This document shows positions 53,164 through 61,071 of a stretch of 64,000 nt of DNA, one piece after another. Position 1 is the stretch's first letter. Every line of letters begins with the position of its first letter. The DNA is from Xanthomonas vesicatoria ATCC 35937 (GTDB lineage: Bacteria > Pseudomonadota > Gammaproteobacteria > Xanthomonadales > Xanthomonadaceae), in NCBI RefSeq assembly GCF_001908725.1, contig NZ_CP018725.1, positions 2,976,001 to 3,040,000 on the forward strand. The letters are read 5' to 3'. Below the pieces are notes generated by a model. The model worked only from the letters and a program-made list of their open reading frames with translations, ran no database searches and was not told the origin of the DNA. Made by a program: the position numbers and the translations under genes.

Positions 53164-54792
53164 TCAGCCCAACGAACGCGCGGTATTGATCACGTTGATG
53201 CCATCGAAGCGCGCAGTGGACGAGCCATGCGACACTGCCGAGACCTGGCTGGGTTGACCCTTGCCATCGAAGAACGAGCCGCCCAGACGGAAATCGCGCG
53301 CGTCGCAGACCGCGCTGCAGGCGTTCCAGAATTCCGGCGTGCGGATCTGATAGGCGCCGTCTTCGACCAGGCGCGTGACCTGGCCGTTTTCGATCTCGTA
53401 GAACAGCTGCCCGCCGAACTGCGCGTTGTAACGCTGCTGATCGATTGAATACGAACCGCGGCCGTGGATGTACAACCCGCGCTCGACGTTCTTGACCATG
53501 TCCGCCACCGCCAGTGGCGTCTTGCCTGCAGCCAGCGACACATTGGGCATGCGCTGGAACTGCACGTTGGACCACGAGTCGGCGTAGCTGCAGCCGTCGG
53601 AAGCGGTCTTGCCGAGCAGATGCGCCTGATCGCGCGTGCATTGGTAATCGACCAGGATGCCGTCCTTCACCAGGTCCCATTGCTTGGTCTTGACGCCCTC
53701 ATCGTCGTAGCCCACCGCACCCAGGCTGCCCGGCTGCGTCTTGTCGGCGACAAAGGTTACCGCGTCGCTGCCCCAGCGGAACTTCGCATCGCGCTTGTCC
53801 AGCGTGGCGAAACTGGTGCCGGCGTAATTGGCCTCGTAGCCAAGCACACGATCGAGCTCGAGCGGATGGCCCACCGACTCGTGGATGGTAAGAAACAGAT
53901 TGCTCGGGTCGATCACCAGATCGTACTTGCCGGCCTTCACCGACGGCGCGGTGAGCTTGGCGCGCGCCTGCTTTGCGGCGGCAATGGCATCTTCGCGCGC
54001 GTCGTAGCTTTTCCCATAACCGACAAGCCCGCCGGGCAGTGCGTGCTTCTCGCGCGCATCGCCATCCAGATATTCGTAGCCCATGCCCATCGGCGAAGAC
54101 AGCCCGTCACGGGTGCGGAACTTGCCGCTGGCCTTGTCCACTGCAGTCACGGTGAAGGGCAGCCACAGCCGGTGCACATCCTGATCGATATATGAGCCAT
54201 CGCTGCTGGCGAAGTACTTTTGCTCGTTGATCGCAAACATGCGTGACGCCACGAAGGTGGCGCCGGCGTTGAGTGCGGCAGCGTTGACGTCCATCAGCAG
54301 GGCCACTTTGTCCTGCAGCGGCACTTCCATCGCATTCTTCTTGATCGGCGTGCGCCAGCGCACCTGTCCGGCCGCCGTCACCGGCGCCAGCTGCACCGGC
54401 GTGCCGCCCAGCCGTGCATTCGCCTTGGCGATCGCGACCGCTTGCCGCGTGGCGGTCGCGACGCCATCGCTGGTCAAGGTATTGGTTGCCGCAAACCCCC
54501 ACGCACCATCGGCCAGCACGCGCACGCCCACGCCACTGGATTCGGCGTTGACCACGTTCTCCACCTGCGCCTCGCGGGTGATCACGAACTGGCGCAGATA
54601 CCGGCCCACACGCACATCGCAATAGCTCGCACCCGCCGCCTTGGCGGTGGTCAGCGCGGTATCGGACAAGCGTCGGCTGCGCGCTGCATCGTTGGGCGTG
54701 AGCAACTGTTCGGCAGCGATCAAGCGCGTGTTCGGCAACAGCAACCCGGCGGCCCCGATACCGGACAGGGTGAGGAAGGTACGACGGTCCAC
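53164..54792 (-). CDS. TldD family metalloprotease with Tat-type signal (copy 2)
   Basis: A 542-residue paralogue of the protein at 50342-51976. Start GTG behind GGAGA, signal DRRTFLTLSGIGAAGLLLP with twin arginines, metal motif HESVGH, and the same C-terminal end GSSTARFDGINVINTARSLG. Differences are scattered substitutions along the whole length with few gaps, so the duplication looks old. It lies upstream of copy 1, separated by the repeat region, and lacks its own PmbA. Confidence 0.92.
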   Translation of the reverse strand: MDRRTFLTLSGIGAAGLLLPNTRLIAAEQLLTPNDAARSRRLSDTALTTAKAAGASYCDVRVGRYLRQFVITREAQVENVVNAESSGVGVRVLADGAWGFAATNTLTSDGVATATRQAVAIAKANARLGGTPVQLAPVTAAGQVRWRTPIKKNAMEVPLQDKVALLMDVNAAALNAGATFVASRMFAINEQKYFASSDGSYIDQDVHRLWLPFTVTAVDKASGKFRTRDGLSSPMGMGYEYLDGDAREKHALPGGLVGYGKSYDAREDAIAAAKQARAKLTAPSVKAGKYDLVIDPSNLFLTIHESVGHPLELDRVLGYEANYAGTSFATLDKRDAKFRWGSDAVTFVADKTQPGSLGAVGYDDEGVKTKQWDLVKDGILVDYQCTRDQAHLLGKTASDGCSYADSWSNVQFQRMPNVSLAAGKTPLAVADMVKNVERGLYIHGRGSYSIDQQRYNAQFGGQLFYEIENGQVTRLVEDGAYQIRTPEFWNACSAVCDARDFRLGGSFFDGKGQPSQVSAVSHGSSTARFDGINVINTARSLG

Positions 54793-55272
54793 GGCGGTTC
54801 TCCATTGAAGGCGCGCGACACGACCCCCGCCGTGCCCGCCCCCGAGACTGGCCGGTGCGGGCGTTGGTGGTCAAGGGGGCAGTGCTGGAATGGTGTCTGG
54901 CAGCTCTAACTTCAGCGCCGCCATGTCCGCCGCGCAGCCGACCGTCTTGGACCGTGACAAGGCGATCTCGGGAGCTTGTGGCCAACCCCCACAACGACGA
55001 GACGTCGAATCTGTGGATGGTGGCATCAGCAGTGGGTGCCAGCCGAAAGACAATGCCGCTTGGCGGCAGTGGAGGCCGCTAGAACCGCGCGAAGTCCGCT
55101 GGTGCGCAACACGTTGTAAGTCGCTGATATGCAGCAGATTGGATTGGGACGTTTGCTGGACTATCTACACGTTCCTGCCGCGATAACGCTCCCTCAGCGG
55201 AAATCGGATACACCGGCACCATCAGCATGGCGGTGCCCGGGGGCGGTGCGCGCATGTGAGACTTGGTAGCCG
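54793..55272. other. 480-bp region, no gene seen
   Basis: The stretch lies between TldD copy 2 and the epoxide hydrolase, both on the minus strand. It should contain the promoter of the TldD block. Frames through it lack family sequence, and no clear hairpin-T structure is visible. Confidence 0.45.
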
Positions 55273-56427
55273 TTACCGAAGAGACCGAAAGGTTGTACGC
55301 AGATGGTCGATAAAGGCTAGCGGGTTCTCCATTGCTGCAAAATGTCCACCTCGCTCCGCTTCTCCGAAAAAGCGGAGATCCTCGAAGCGTCGTTGTGCCC
55401 AACGCTTGGAGACGCGCACCTGCTCCCCAGGAAACATGCTGATGCCGGTTGGCGTCGGCATTGGATGCGAAGGCATCTGCGCCCTGGCTTCCTGCGCGGC
55501 GTCCCAATACAGCCGTACAGAGCTGGGTCCTGCGTTCGGGAGCCAATACAGCATGATGTCATCGATGAGGTGGTCCAACGCGAACACGGTCTCCGGATCG
55601 AAATCGCTCTGCGAGACGTCCTGGAAGAGTGCATAGATCCATGCAGCCAGGCCCACCGGAGAGTCCGCCAAGCTGAAGCCTACCGACTGCGGCCGGGTGC
55701 TTTGCAGCTTCATATAGCCGGAAAATTCGTTGTAGTAGCGTTGGGCGTCGTCCAACATCTTCTGCTCGGCCGGTGTGGCCTCAGCGATCTCCTGCTGGCT
55801 AGGCTCGAACATCACCATGTTCAGATGGATACCCACCAGGCCGGGTGGCTGCATGAATCCAAGCGCGGTGGTGATCGCGCTGCCCCAATCGCCGCCCTGT
55901 GCAGCCCACCGCTCGCCATACCCCAAGCGGCGCATCAGTTCGACCCATGCCGCAGCCGTGCGCCCGACTCCCCAGCCACTGGCGGTTGGTTTTGCAGAGA
56001 ACCCAAAGCCAGGCAAGGATGGAATGATGAGATGAAAGGCGTCCGACGCCTGCCCGCCATGGGCGACCGGGTCACTCAAGGGGCCGATCACCTCGCGGAA
56101 TTCGAGCACCGATCCGGGCCACCCGTGGGTCAGCAGCAACGGAAGCGCATCCGGCTCCGGCGAGCGCACATGCAGGAACTGGATCTCTAGCCCATCAATC
56201 GTCGTACGACTGCTGTTCCAGCCGTTCAATAACTGTTCTGTCGCACGCCAGTTGTAACCAGATTGCCAGCGGTCCACCAGGCGCCGGATGCGCGCGTTCT
56301 GCGGGCCCTGGCTGTGGTCCTCCACGGTTTCCCTGCTTGGCCAACGCGTTTGCCTAAGCCGGCGTGCGAGGTCATCCAGCTCCGCTTGTGCGACCTGGAT
56401 GTGGAACGGTGCAATGCCATCGCGCAT
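55273..56427 (-). CDS. Epoxide hydrolase
   Basis: A 384-residue alpha/beta hydrolase. It has the epoxide-hydrolase N-terminal domain (FHIQVAQAELDDLARRLRQT then RWP), the oxyanion motif HGWPGS, the nucleophile Asp in GGDWGS and the catalytic His in GGHFAAMENP; PGFGFSAKP is also typical. It should open epoxides to diols in the cytoplasm. I start at the ATG at 56427, directly after the stop of the upstream gene and behind GGGAG; an ATG at 56445 is possible. It forms an operon with the NmrA-like gene. Confidence 0.92.
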   Translation of the reverse strand: MRDGIAPFHIQVAQAELDDLARRLRQTRWPSRETVEDHSQGPQNARIRRLVDRWQSGYNWRATEQLLNGWNSSRTTIDGLEIQFLHVRSPEPDALPLLLTHGWPGSVLEFREVIGPLSDPVAHGGQASDAFHLIIPSLPGFGFSAKPTASGWGVGRTAAAWVELMRRLGYGERWAAQGGDWGSAITTALGFMQPPGLVGIHLNMVMFEPSQQEIAEATPAEQKMLDDAQRYYNEFSGYMKLQSTRPQSVGFSLADSPVGLAAWIYALFQDVSQSDFDPETVFALDHLIDDIMLYWLPNAGPSSVRLYWDAAQEARAQMPSHPMPTPTGISMFPGEQVRVSKRWAQRRFEDLRFFGEAERGGHFAAMENPLAFIDHLRTTFRSLR

Positions 56428-56428
56428 C

Positions 56429-57454
56429 TCAAGACTCCCGTACATAGGTGTTGGCCAGTGTCTGGCGTGCTGTCTGCCAGGAGCGCGCACCGTAGCGATC
56501 GTTATCCAGCGGGACCAGTTTGCCGCGCCCGCTCATCATGTCGCGCAGATACTGCATGCCCTGCCAGGGAGGGAAGGGATCATCGCTTGCGGGCGTGAGT
56601 GCACGCACCGCACCGATGATTGCCCACATCGTCCCGAGCCCGCCGGGCCTGAGCGTGCGATAGCGCTGCCCGGTCAGTTGGGTGAGCAGTTGCGCGATGT
56701 CGTTCGGCGAAATGCTGTTGCCGGCAATGCGCAGGTCTCGCGGGGCCGTGGAATCCAGTGCGGCGGCCGCCGTGTAACTGGCCACGTCATCTTTGGCGGT
56801 GAAATCGAGTTGCTGGTTTGCGTCGCCAAAGTGCATGACACGCCGGCCCGGGACCACGAGGCGCGCACTGCCCTCAAGGAGTTCGAGAAAACCGCCGCAC
56901 AACACCGAGGTCGCCGCGATCGGCGCGGCATCCAGTTGGTCTCTGAACCGGCGGCGGAGATCCAGGTTTCGATTGTCGCCCGGTTGTGTCTTCGTGTAGT
57001 CCAGAGAGAAATCAGACGGGATGAGGCGAGGCACGCCTGCGCTGACCGCGGCCTGCAACAGCTTTCCCTGTTGACCCAGGATGACGTTTTCCAGGCCGTT
57101 AAGCGCGGAAACAACGCATGCCGCATGCTTGAACGCGTCGCGCAATGCGTGGGCGTCTTCCATCTCGACGTATTGAACCTTGATGTCGCTACGTTGCAAC
57201 GCCGCAACACGGTCCTTCCCCGCACCTTGCCGAACAAGGGCAACCACAGCGGCCCCCTGTGCTTTCAGGGCAAAGGCGATCCGGTAACCGAGGTCGCCGG
57301 TGGCGCCTGCCACAACGACCTGTGATCTCACATCTGTAGTCACACCTAGCCTCTCGCTTGGGTCTTTTGCGCCAACAACGGCAACCGGAGCCGCAACAGA
57401 AGAAGCCACCCTTCTGTCACTCGCACCTTCGTTATTCGCACGTTTAGTAGCCAT
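56429..57454 (-). CDS. NmrA-like NAD(P)-binding reductase
   Basis: A 341-residue protein. Residues 1-42 are a Ser/Ala-rich extension without similarity; the Rossmann part starts with VVVAGATGDLGYRIAFALKA (GxxGxxG), followed by VVSALNGLENVILGQQ, VPRLIPSDFSLDY and SVLCGGFLELLEG. This resembles isoflavone-reductase/NmrA aromatic-alcohol reductases. Its stop is separated by one base from the epoxide hydrolase start. A perfect palindrome sits 10 bp upstream of the ATG, so the divergent TetR protein probably represses the pair. Confidence 0.88.
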   Translation of the reverse strand: MATKRANNEGASDRRVASSVAAPVAVVGAKDPSERLGVTTDVRSQVVVAGATGDLGYRIAFALKAQGAAVVALVRQGAGKDRVAALQRSDIKVQYVEMEDAHALRDAFKHAACVVSALNGLENVILGQQGKLLQAAVSAGVPRLIPSDFSLDYTKTQPGDNRNLDLRRRFRDQLDAAPIAATSVLCGGFLELLEGSARLVVPGRRVMHFGDANQQLDFTAKDDVASYTAAAALDSTAPRDLRIAGNSISPNDIAQLLTQLTGQRYRTLRPGGLGTMWAIIGAVRALTPASDDPFPPWQGMQYLRDMMSGRGKLVPLDNDRYGARSWQTARQTLANTYVRES

Positions 57455-57463
57455 GCAGCGAAT

Positions 57464-57485
57464 AACTGAACGATAACGTTCAGTT
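57464..57485. promoter_or_regulatory. Perfect palindromic operator for the divergent TetR regulator
   Basis: AACTGAACG-ATAA-CGTTCAGTT has 9-bp perfect arms with a 4-bp spacer. It lies between the divergent NmrA-like gene (ATG at 57454) and the TetR gene, where it would block both promoters. The geometry is typical for TetR dimers. Confidence 0.75.
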
Positions 57486-57519
57486 GATGGGAATGCAAGC
57501 GACGTGTAACTTTTCGTCG

Positions 57520-58164
57520 ATGAAAGCGGTCAAGCAAAAATCAAAGGGCGGACGGCCGCCACTCGATAAGGCGGGTGATGTCGACCGGCGCTTACTCGAT
57601 GCAGCACTGACACTTTTCCTTGAGCGCGGATTCGAGGACACCTCGTGTGAGGACATCGCGCGACTGGCAGGCGCGGGCAAGGCAAGCCTGTACGCGCGCT
57701 ATGCCAATAAAGACGCCATTTTTGAGGCCGTGGTGCGTCGCGATGTCGACACCCAGCCATTGCCTGACGCGACCAGCGTCGCCGCCATGGATCTGGAGGG
57801 GCGCCTAAGACACGCAGGGCAGGGGATGCTTGCCCACGCACTGCAGCCGCAGACGGTGGCGATGATGCGTTTGGTCGTCGGCACCTCCACCCGGGCGCCA
57901 GCGCTTGCCGCTGAAGTCAACCGTATCGGCTGGGAAGGCGGGCTTCGGCGCGTGCAGATGACGATTCTCGATGGCCCAGATCAACCGGCCGATCCGTTCG
58001 CCTTGGCAAGCCACTTCGTCGATCTGGTCTTTGCCCCGCATCAGCTACGAGCGCTGCTGGGCGAGCATCCAGACAGCCTGATCGCCACTGCATCGGAGCG
58101 TGTGGAGTGGGCGCTTGCACTTCTCAAGGATGCTGGCCAGCTCGATACCGCGAGTGCTCAGTGA
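57520..58164 (+). CDS. TetR/AcrR family transcriptional regulator
   Basis: A 214-residue regulator. The DNA-binding domain has GGRPPLDKAGDVDRRLLDAA, LFLERGFEDTSCEDIARLAG and KASLYARYANKDAIFEAVV; the C-terminal domain resembles the TetR_C AefR/YjdC group (PQTVAMMRLVVGTS). The ATG at 57520 fits the family; upstream ATGs at 57487 and 57493 remain possible because none has a clear ribosome site. It is divergent from the NmrA/epoxide hydrolase operon and probably autoregulated at the palindrome 57464-57485. Confidence 0.9.
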   Translation: MKAVKQKSKGGRPPLDKAGDVDRRLLDAALTLFLERGFEDTSCEDIARLAGAGKASLYARYANKDAIFEAVVRRDVDTQPLPDATSVAAMDLEGRLRHAGQGMLAHALQPQTVAMMRLVVGTSTRAPALAAEVNRIGWEGGLRRVQMTILDGPDQPADPFALASHFVDLVFAPHQLRALLGEHPDSLIATASERVEWALALLKDAGQLDTASAQ

Positions 58165-58355
58165 CACCCTGAAATCCGGAGGAAACTCTGACCGGACCAG
58201 CAGGGCTACGCGACATTCCCCACGCGTGTTGAGCGGCTACCAGGCAACTGACATTCGCCGACGTCGAGAATCTGCGCGAGCGCGGGCAGGCCCATCGTGA
58301 GCTTTGCAAAACCGCTGTTTCATCATCTGCTACGCAATCTGCCGTTGGCATACAG

Positions 58356-58384
58356 CAAGACACCCGCACGAGGCGGGTGTCTTG
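58356..58384. terminator. Hairpin terminator after the fructose-bisphosphatase gene
   Basis: CAAGACACCCGC and GCGGGTGTCTTG form a perfect 12-bp stem with a 5-nt loop. It lies 37 bp after the fbp stop (minus strand) and could also end the TetR transcript from the other side. T runs are short on both strands. Confidence 0.6.
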
Positions 58385-58420
58385 TATGGATCGATGCTGC
58401 GTGTAGCCTGAGCCGAAACC

Positions 58421-59437
58421 TCAGCCCTGGGCCTTATCCGCATCCAGGTGATAACGCGTGGCCTGCGCCACTTCATTCTTCGAACCCAGAAACACCGGCA
58501 CGCGCTGATGCAGCTGCGTCGGCTGGATGTCCAGGATGCGTTCGCGCCCGGTGGTGGCTGCGCCGCCAGCTTGCTCGACCAGCATGCTCATCGGGTTGGC
58601 TTCGTACATCAGGCGCAGCTTGCCTGGCTTGGACGCGTCCTTCTTGTCCCAGGGGTAGATGAAGATGCCGCCGCGGGTCAGGATGCGGTGCACATCGGCC
58701 ACCATGCTGGCGATCCAGCGCATGTTGAAGTCCTTGCCGCGCGTGCCGTCCTTGCCGGCCAGTAGGTCGCCCACGTAGGCCTGCATCGCCGGCTCCCAGT
58801 GGCGTTGGTTGGACATGTTGATGGCGTATTCGGCGGTGTCTTCGGGCACGCGCATATTGGCCTGGGTCAGCAGGAAGCTGCCTTCCTCGCGCTCCAGCGT
58901 AAAGGCGTGGGTGCCGTGGCCGAGCGTGAGCACCAGCATGGTGCTGGGGCCGTAGATGCAGTAGCCGGCGGCCACCTGTTGCGTGCCCGGCTGCAGGAAG
59001 TGTTCGTCGCCGGGCTTTTCGGTGCCCTTGGGGGCGCGCAGCACCGAGAAGATGGTGCCGACCGAGACATTGACGTCGATGTTGGAGCTGCCATCGAGCG
59101 GATCGAACAACAGCAGGAAATCGCCACTGGGGTATTGGTCCGGCACCGGCTGGCTGTGGTCCATTTCTTCGGAGGCGCATGCGGCCAGGTGGCCGCCCCA
59201 GGCGTTGGCTTCGAGCAGGATGTCGTTGCTCAGCACGTCCAGCTTCTTCTGCGCTTCGCCCTGCACGTTGCCGGTGCCGGCATCGCCAAGCACGCCGCCC
59301 AGCGCGCCCTTGCTCACGGCGATGGAGATGCGCTTGCAGGCGCGCGAGACGATGGTGATCAGCTGGCGCAATTCCGCATCGATACGGCCGGCGTGTTGTT
59401 CTTCGATCAGGAAGCGGGTCAGCGAGGGACGCGACAT
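58421..59437 (-). CDS. fbp: Class 1 fructose-1,6-bisphosphatase
   Basis: A 338-residue enzyme of the normal class 1 length. Conserved motifs are [20 protein letters not shown] (metal and substrate site), [16 protein letters not shown], then [20 protein letters not shown] and [17 protein letters not shown]. It dephosphorylates fructose 1,6-bisphosphate in gluconeogenesis in the cytoplasm. I start at the ATG at 59437 ([10 protein letters not shown]). It is monocistronic, with a terminator hairpin after the stop. The 281 bp upstream carry the terminator of the next gene. Confidence 0.96.
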   Translation of the reverse strand: MSRPSLTRFLIEEQHAGRIDAELRQLITIVSRACKRISIAVSKGALGGVLGDAGTGNVQGEAQKKLDVLSNDILLEANAWGGHLAACASEEMDHSQPVPDQYPSGDFLLLFDPLDGSSNIDVNVSVGTIFSVLRAPKGTEKPGDEHFLQPGTQQVAAGYCIYGPSTMLVLTLGHGTHAFTLEREEGSFLLTQANMRVPEDTAEYAINMSNQRHWEPAMQAYVGDLLAGKDGTRGKDFNMRWIASMVADVHRILTRGGIFIYPWDKKDASKPGKLRLMYEANPMSMLVEQAGGAATTGRERILDIQPTQLHQRVPVFLGSKNEVAQATRYHLDADKAQG

Positions 59438-59639
59438 GGGGGCGGGCAGCCTGTGTAGGAAGTGGGCCGCCATTGTCGCCATTGCGCCGTTAGATTTCGA
59501 TCACTTGCTGCGCGTTTTGCAGCGTGCTGGATTGACGATGCGCAAATTGAGGGCAGGTGTCGGGCGTGCGTGCCCCCATCCGCCTTTCTGGCACCTTCCT
59601 CCACAGGCGAGGGAAGGAAGCAGGCAGTGCGCGTAGGAC

Positions 59640-59669
59640 AAAAAAACCGGGAGGCTCGCGCGCTCCCGG
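59640..59669 (-). terminator. Rho-independent terminator of the aminotransferase gene
   Basis: On the minus strand, CCGGGAG pairs with CTCCCGG around a 9-nt loop and is followed by seven T residues (A run at 59640-59646 on the plus strand). It lies 50 bp after the stop at 59719. Confidence 0.85.
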
Positions 59670-59718
59670 CTCTTGCATTGCGCAGGTCGGCCGATGCAGT
59701 CACTGCATCGGTGGCCGC

Positions 59719-60921
59719 TTACATCCGGCTGACGGTCGCCACGGCCTGGGCCACGTAGTCCAGGTTGCGCTGGCTCAGTGCGGCCACGCAGATGCGGCCG
59801 GTGCCTACGGCGTAGATCGCGAACTCATCGCGCAGGCGGTCCACCTGCGATCGGGTCAGGCCCGAGTACGAGAACATGCCGGCCTGACGCTGGATGAAGG
59901 CGAACTCCGGCGCGCCCAATGTGGCGAGCTTTTCGACCAGGCCGGCGCGTAGCGCGTGGATGCGCTCGCGCATTTCGGTGAGCTCCTGCTCCCACACATC
60001 GCGCAGTTCCGGGCTGGTCAGCACGCCTGCCACCAATGCTGCGCCATGCGTGGACGGGCTGGAGTAGATCGTGCGGATGATGCGCTTGACCTGCGACTGC
60101 ACCGCCTTGGCTTCGGCCGCGGTGGCCGACACCACCGACAACGCGCCCACGCGCTCGCCATACAGCGAGAACGACTTGGAATACGAGCTGGCCACCACGT
60201 AGCTGTCGATGCCTTCGGCAGCGAGCAGGCGCACCGCGTAGGCATCGGCCTCGATGCCCTTGTCGAAGCCCTGGTAGGCGATATCGACGAACGGGAACAG
60301 GTTGCGCTCTTTCAGCAAGCCGGCGACCTGCTTCCACTGGTCCTTGGTCAGGTCTGCGCCGGTGGGGTTATGGCAGCAGGCGTGCAGCAGTACCACCGTG
60401 CCCGGTTCGAGTTTTGCCAGGTCGGCAAGCATGCCGTCGAAATTCAGGCCGTGGGTCGCTGCGTCGAAATAGGTGTAGTCCACCACCTCGAAGCCAGCCG
60501 CGCCGAACACCGCGCGGTGGTTTTCCCAGCTCGGGTTGCTGATGGCGATGGTGGAGGTGGGCAGCAGCTTCTTGAGCAGGTCTGCGCCTACGCGCAGCGC
60601 ACCGCTGCCGCCAACAGTCTGCGAGGTCGCCACGCGCCCGGAGGCCAGCAGTGCCGATTCGGCACCGAACAACAACTCCTGGGTGGCCTTGTCGTAGGCG
60701 GCCAGGCCGTCAATGGGCAGGTAGCCGCGCGGTTTGGCCTCCTGCGCGAGCTGCTGCTCGATCTTGTGCACGGCGCGCAACAGCGGGATGCGCCCGTTTT
60801 CGTCGTAATAGATGCCCACGCCCAGATTGACCTTGTTGGGGCGGCTATCGGCGTTGTAGGCCTCGGTCAGGCCCAGGATGGGGTCGCCTGGAACCTGTTC
60901 TACGTTTGCAAAGAAGGACAC
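59719..60921 (-). CDS. Aromatic/aspartate aminotransferase (TyrB/AspC type)
   Basis: A 400-residue PLP enzyme of fold type I, subgroup I-alpha. It begins SFFANVEQVPGDPILGLTEA, then RPNKVNLGVGIYYDENGRIP; the cofactor region has CHNPTGADLTKDQW, the Asp-containing DIAYQGFDKG, and the Schiff-base Lys in SSYSKSFSLYGERVGAL. A C-terminal Arg site for the substrate carboxylate is in TGRICVAAL. It transfers amino groups between aspartate, tyrosine or phenylalanine and 2-oxoglutarate. The start is GTG at 60921. It is divergent from the TonB receptor, 150 bp away. Confidence 0.93.
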   Translation of the reverse strand: MSFFANVEQVPGDPILGLTEAYNADSRPNKVNLGVGIYYDENGRIPLLRAVHKIEQQLAQEAKPRGYLPIDGLAAYDKATQELLFGAESALLASGRVATSQTVGGSGALRVGADLLKKLLPTSTIAISNPSWENHRAVFGAAGFEVVDYTYFDAATHGLNFDGMLADLAKLEPGTVVLLHACCHNPTGADLTKDQWKQVAGLLKERNLFPFVDIAYQGFDKGIEADAYAVRLLAAEGIDSYVVASSYSKSFSLYGERVGALSVVSATAAEAKAVQSQVKRIIRTIYSSPSTHGAALVAGVLTSPELRDVWEQELTEMRERIHALRAGLVEKLATLGAPEFAFIQRQAGMFSYSGLTRSQVDRLRDEFAIYAVGTGRICVAALSQRNLDYVAQAVATVSRM

Positions 60922-61071
60922 GGCATGACTCGCTGAAGGACGAAAGAGTGGGGTACTTCCGGATCGTTGGCCGCTGCTGGGCCAAACCACCTCATCGTAG
61001 CAGCCCATGGCGGGCGTAGCATGCTTCGTTCCGTACGCAACGATACGGCCACAGGACGGATGAGGGACACT

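Noticed and set aside
52239..53257. Open frames of 162 and 268 codons through the repeat region
   Set aside because: They are translations of the duplicated palindromic repeats and have no ribosome site or family sequence.
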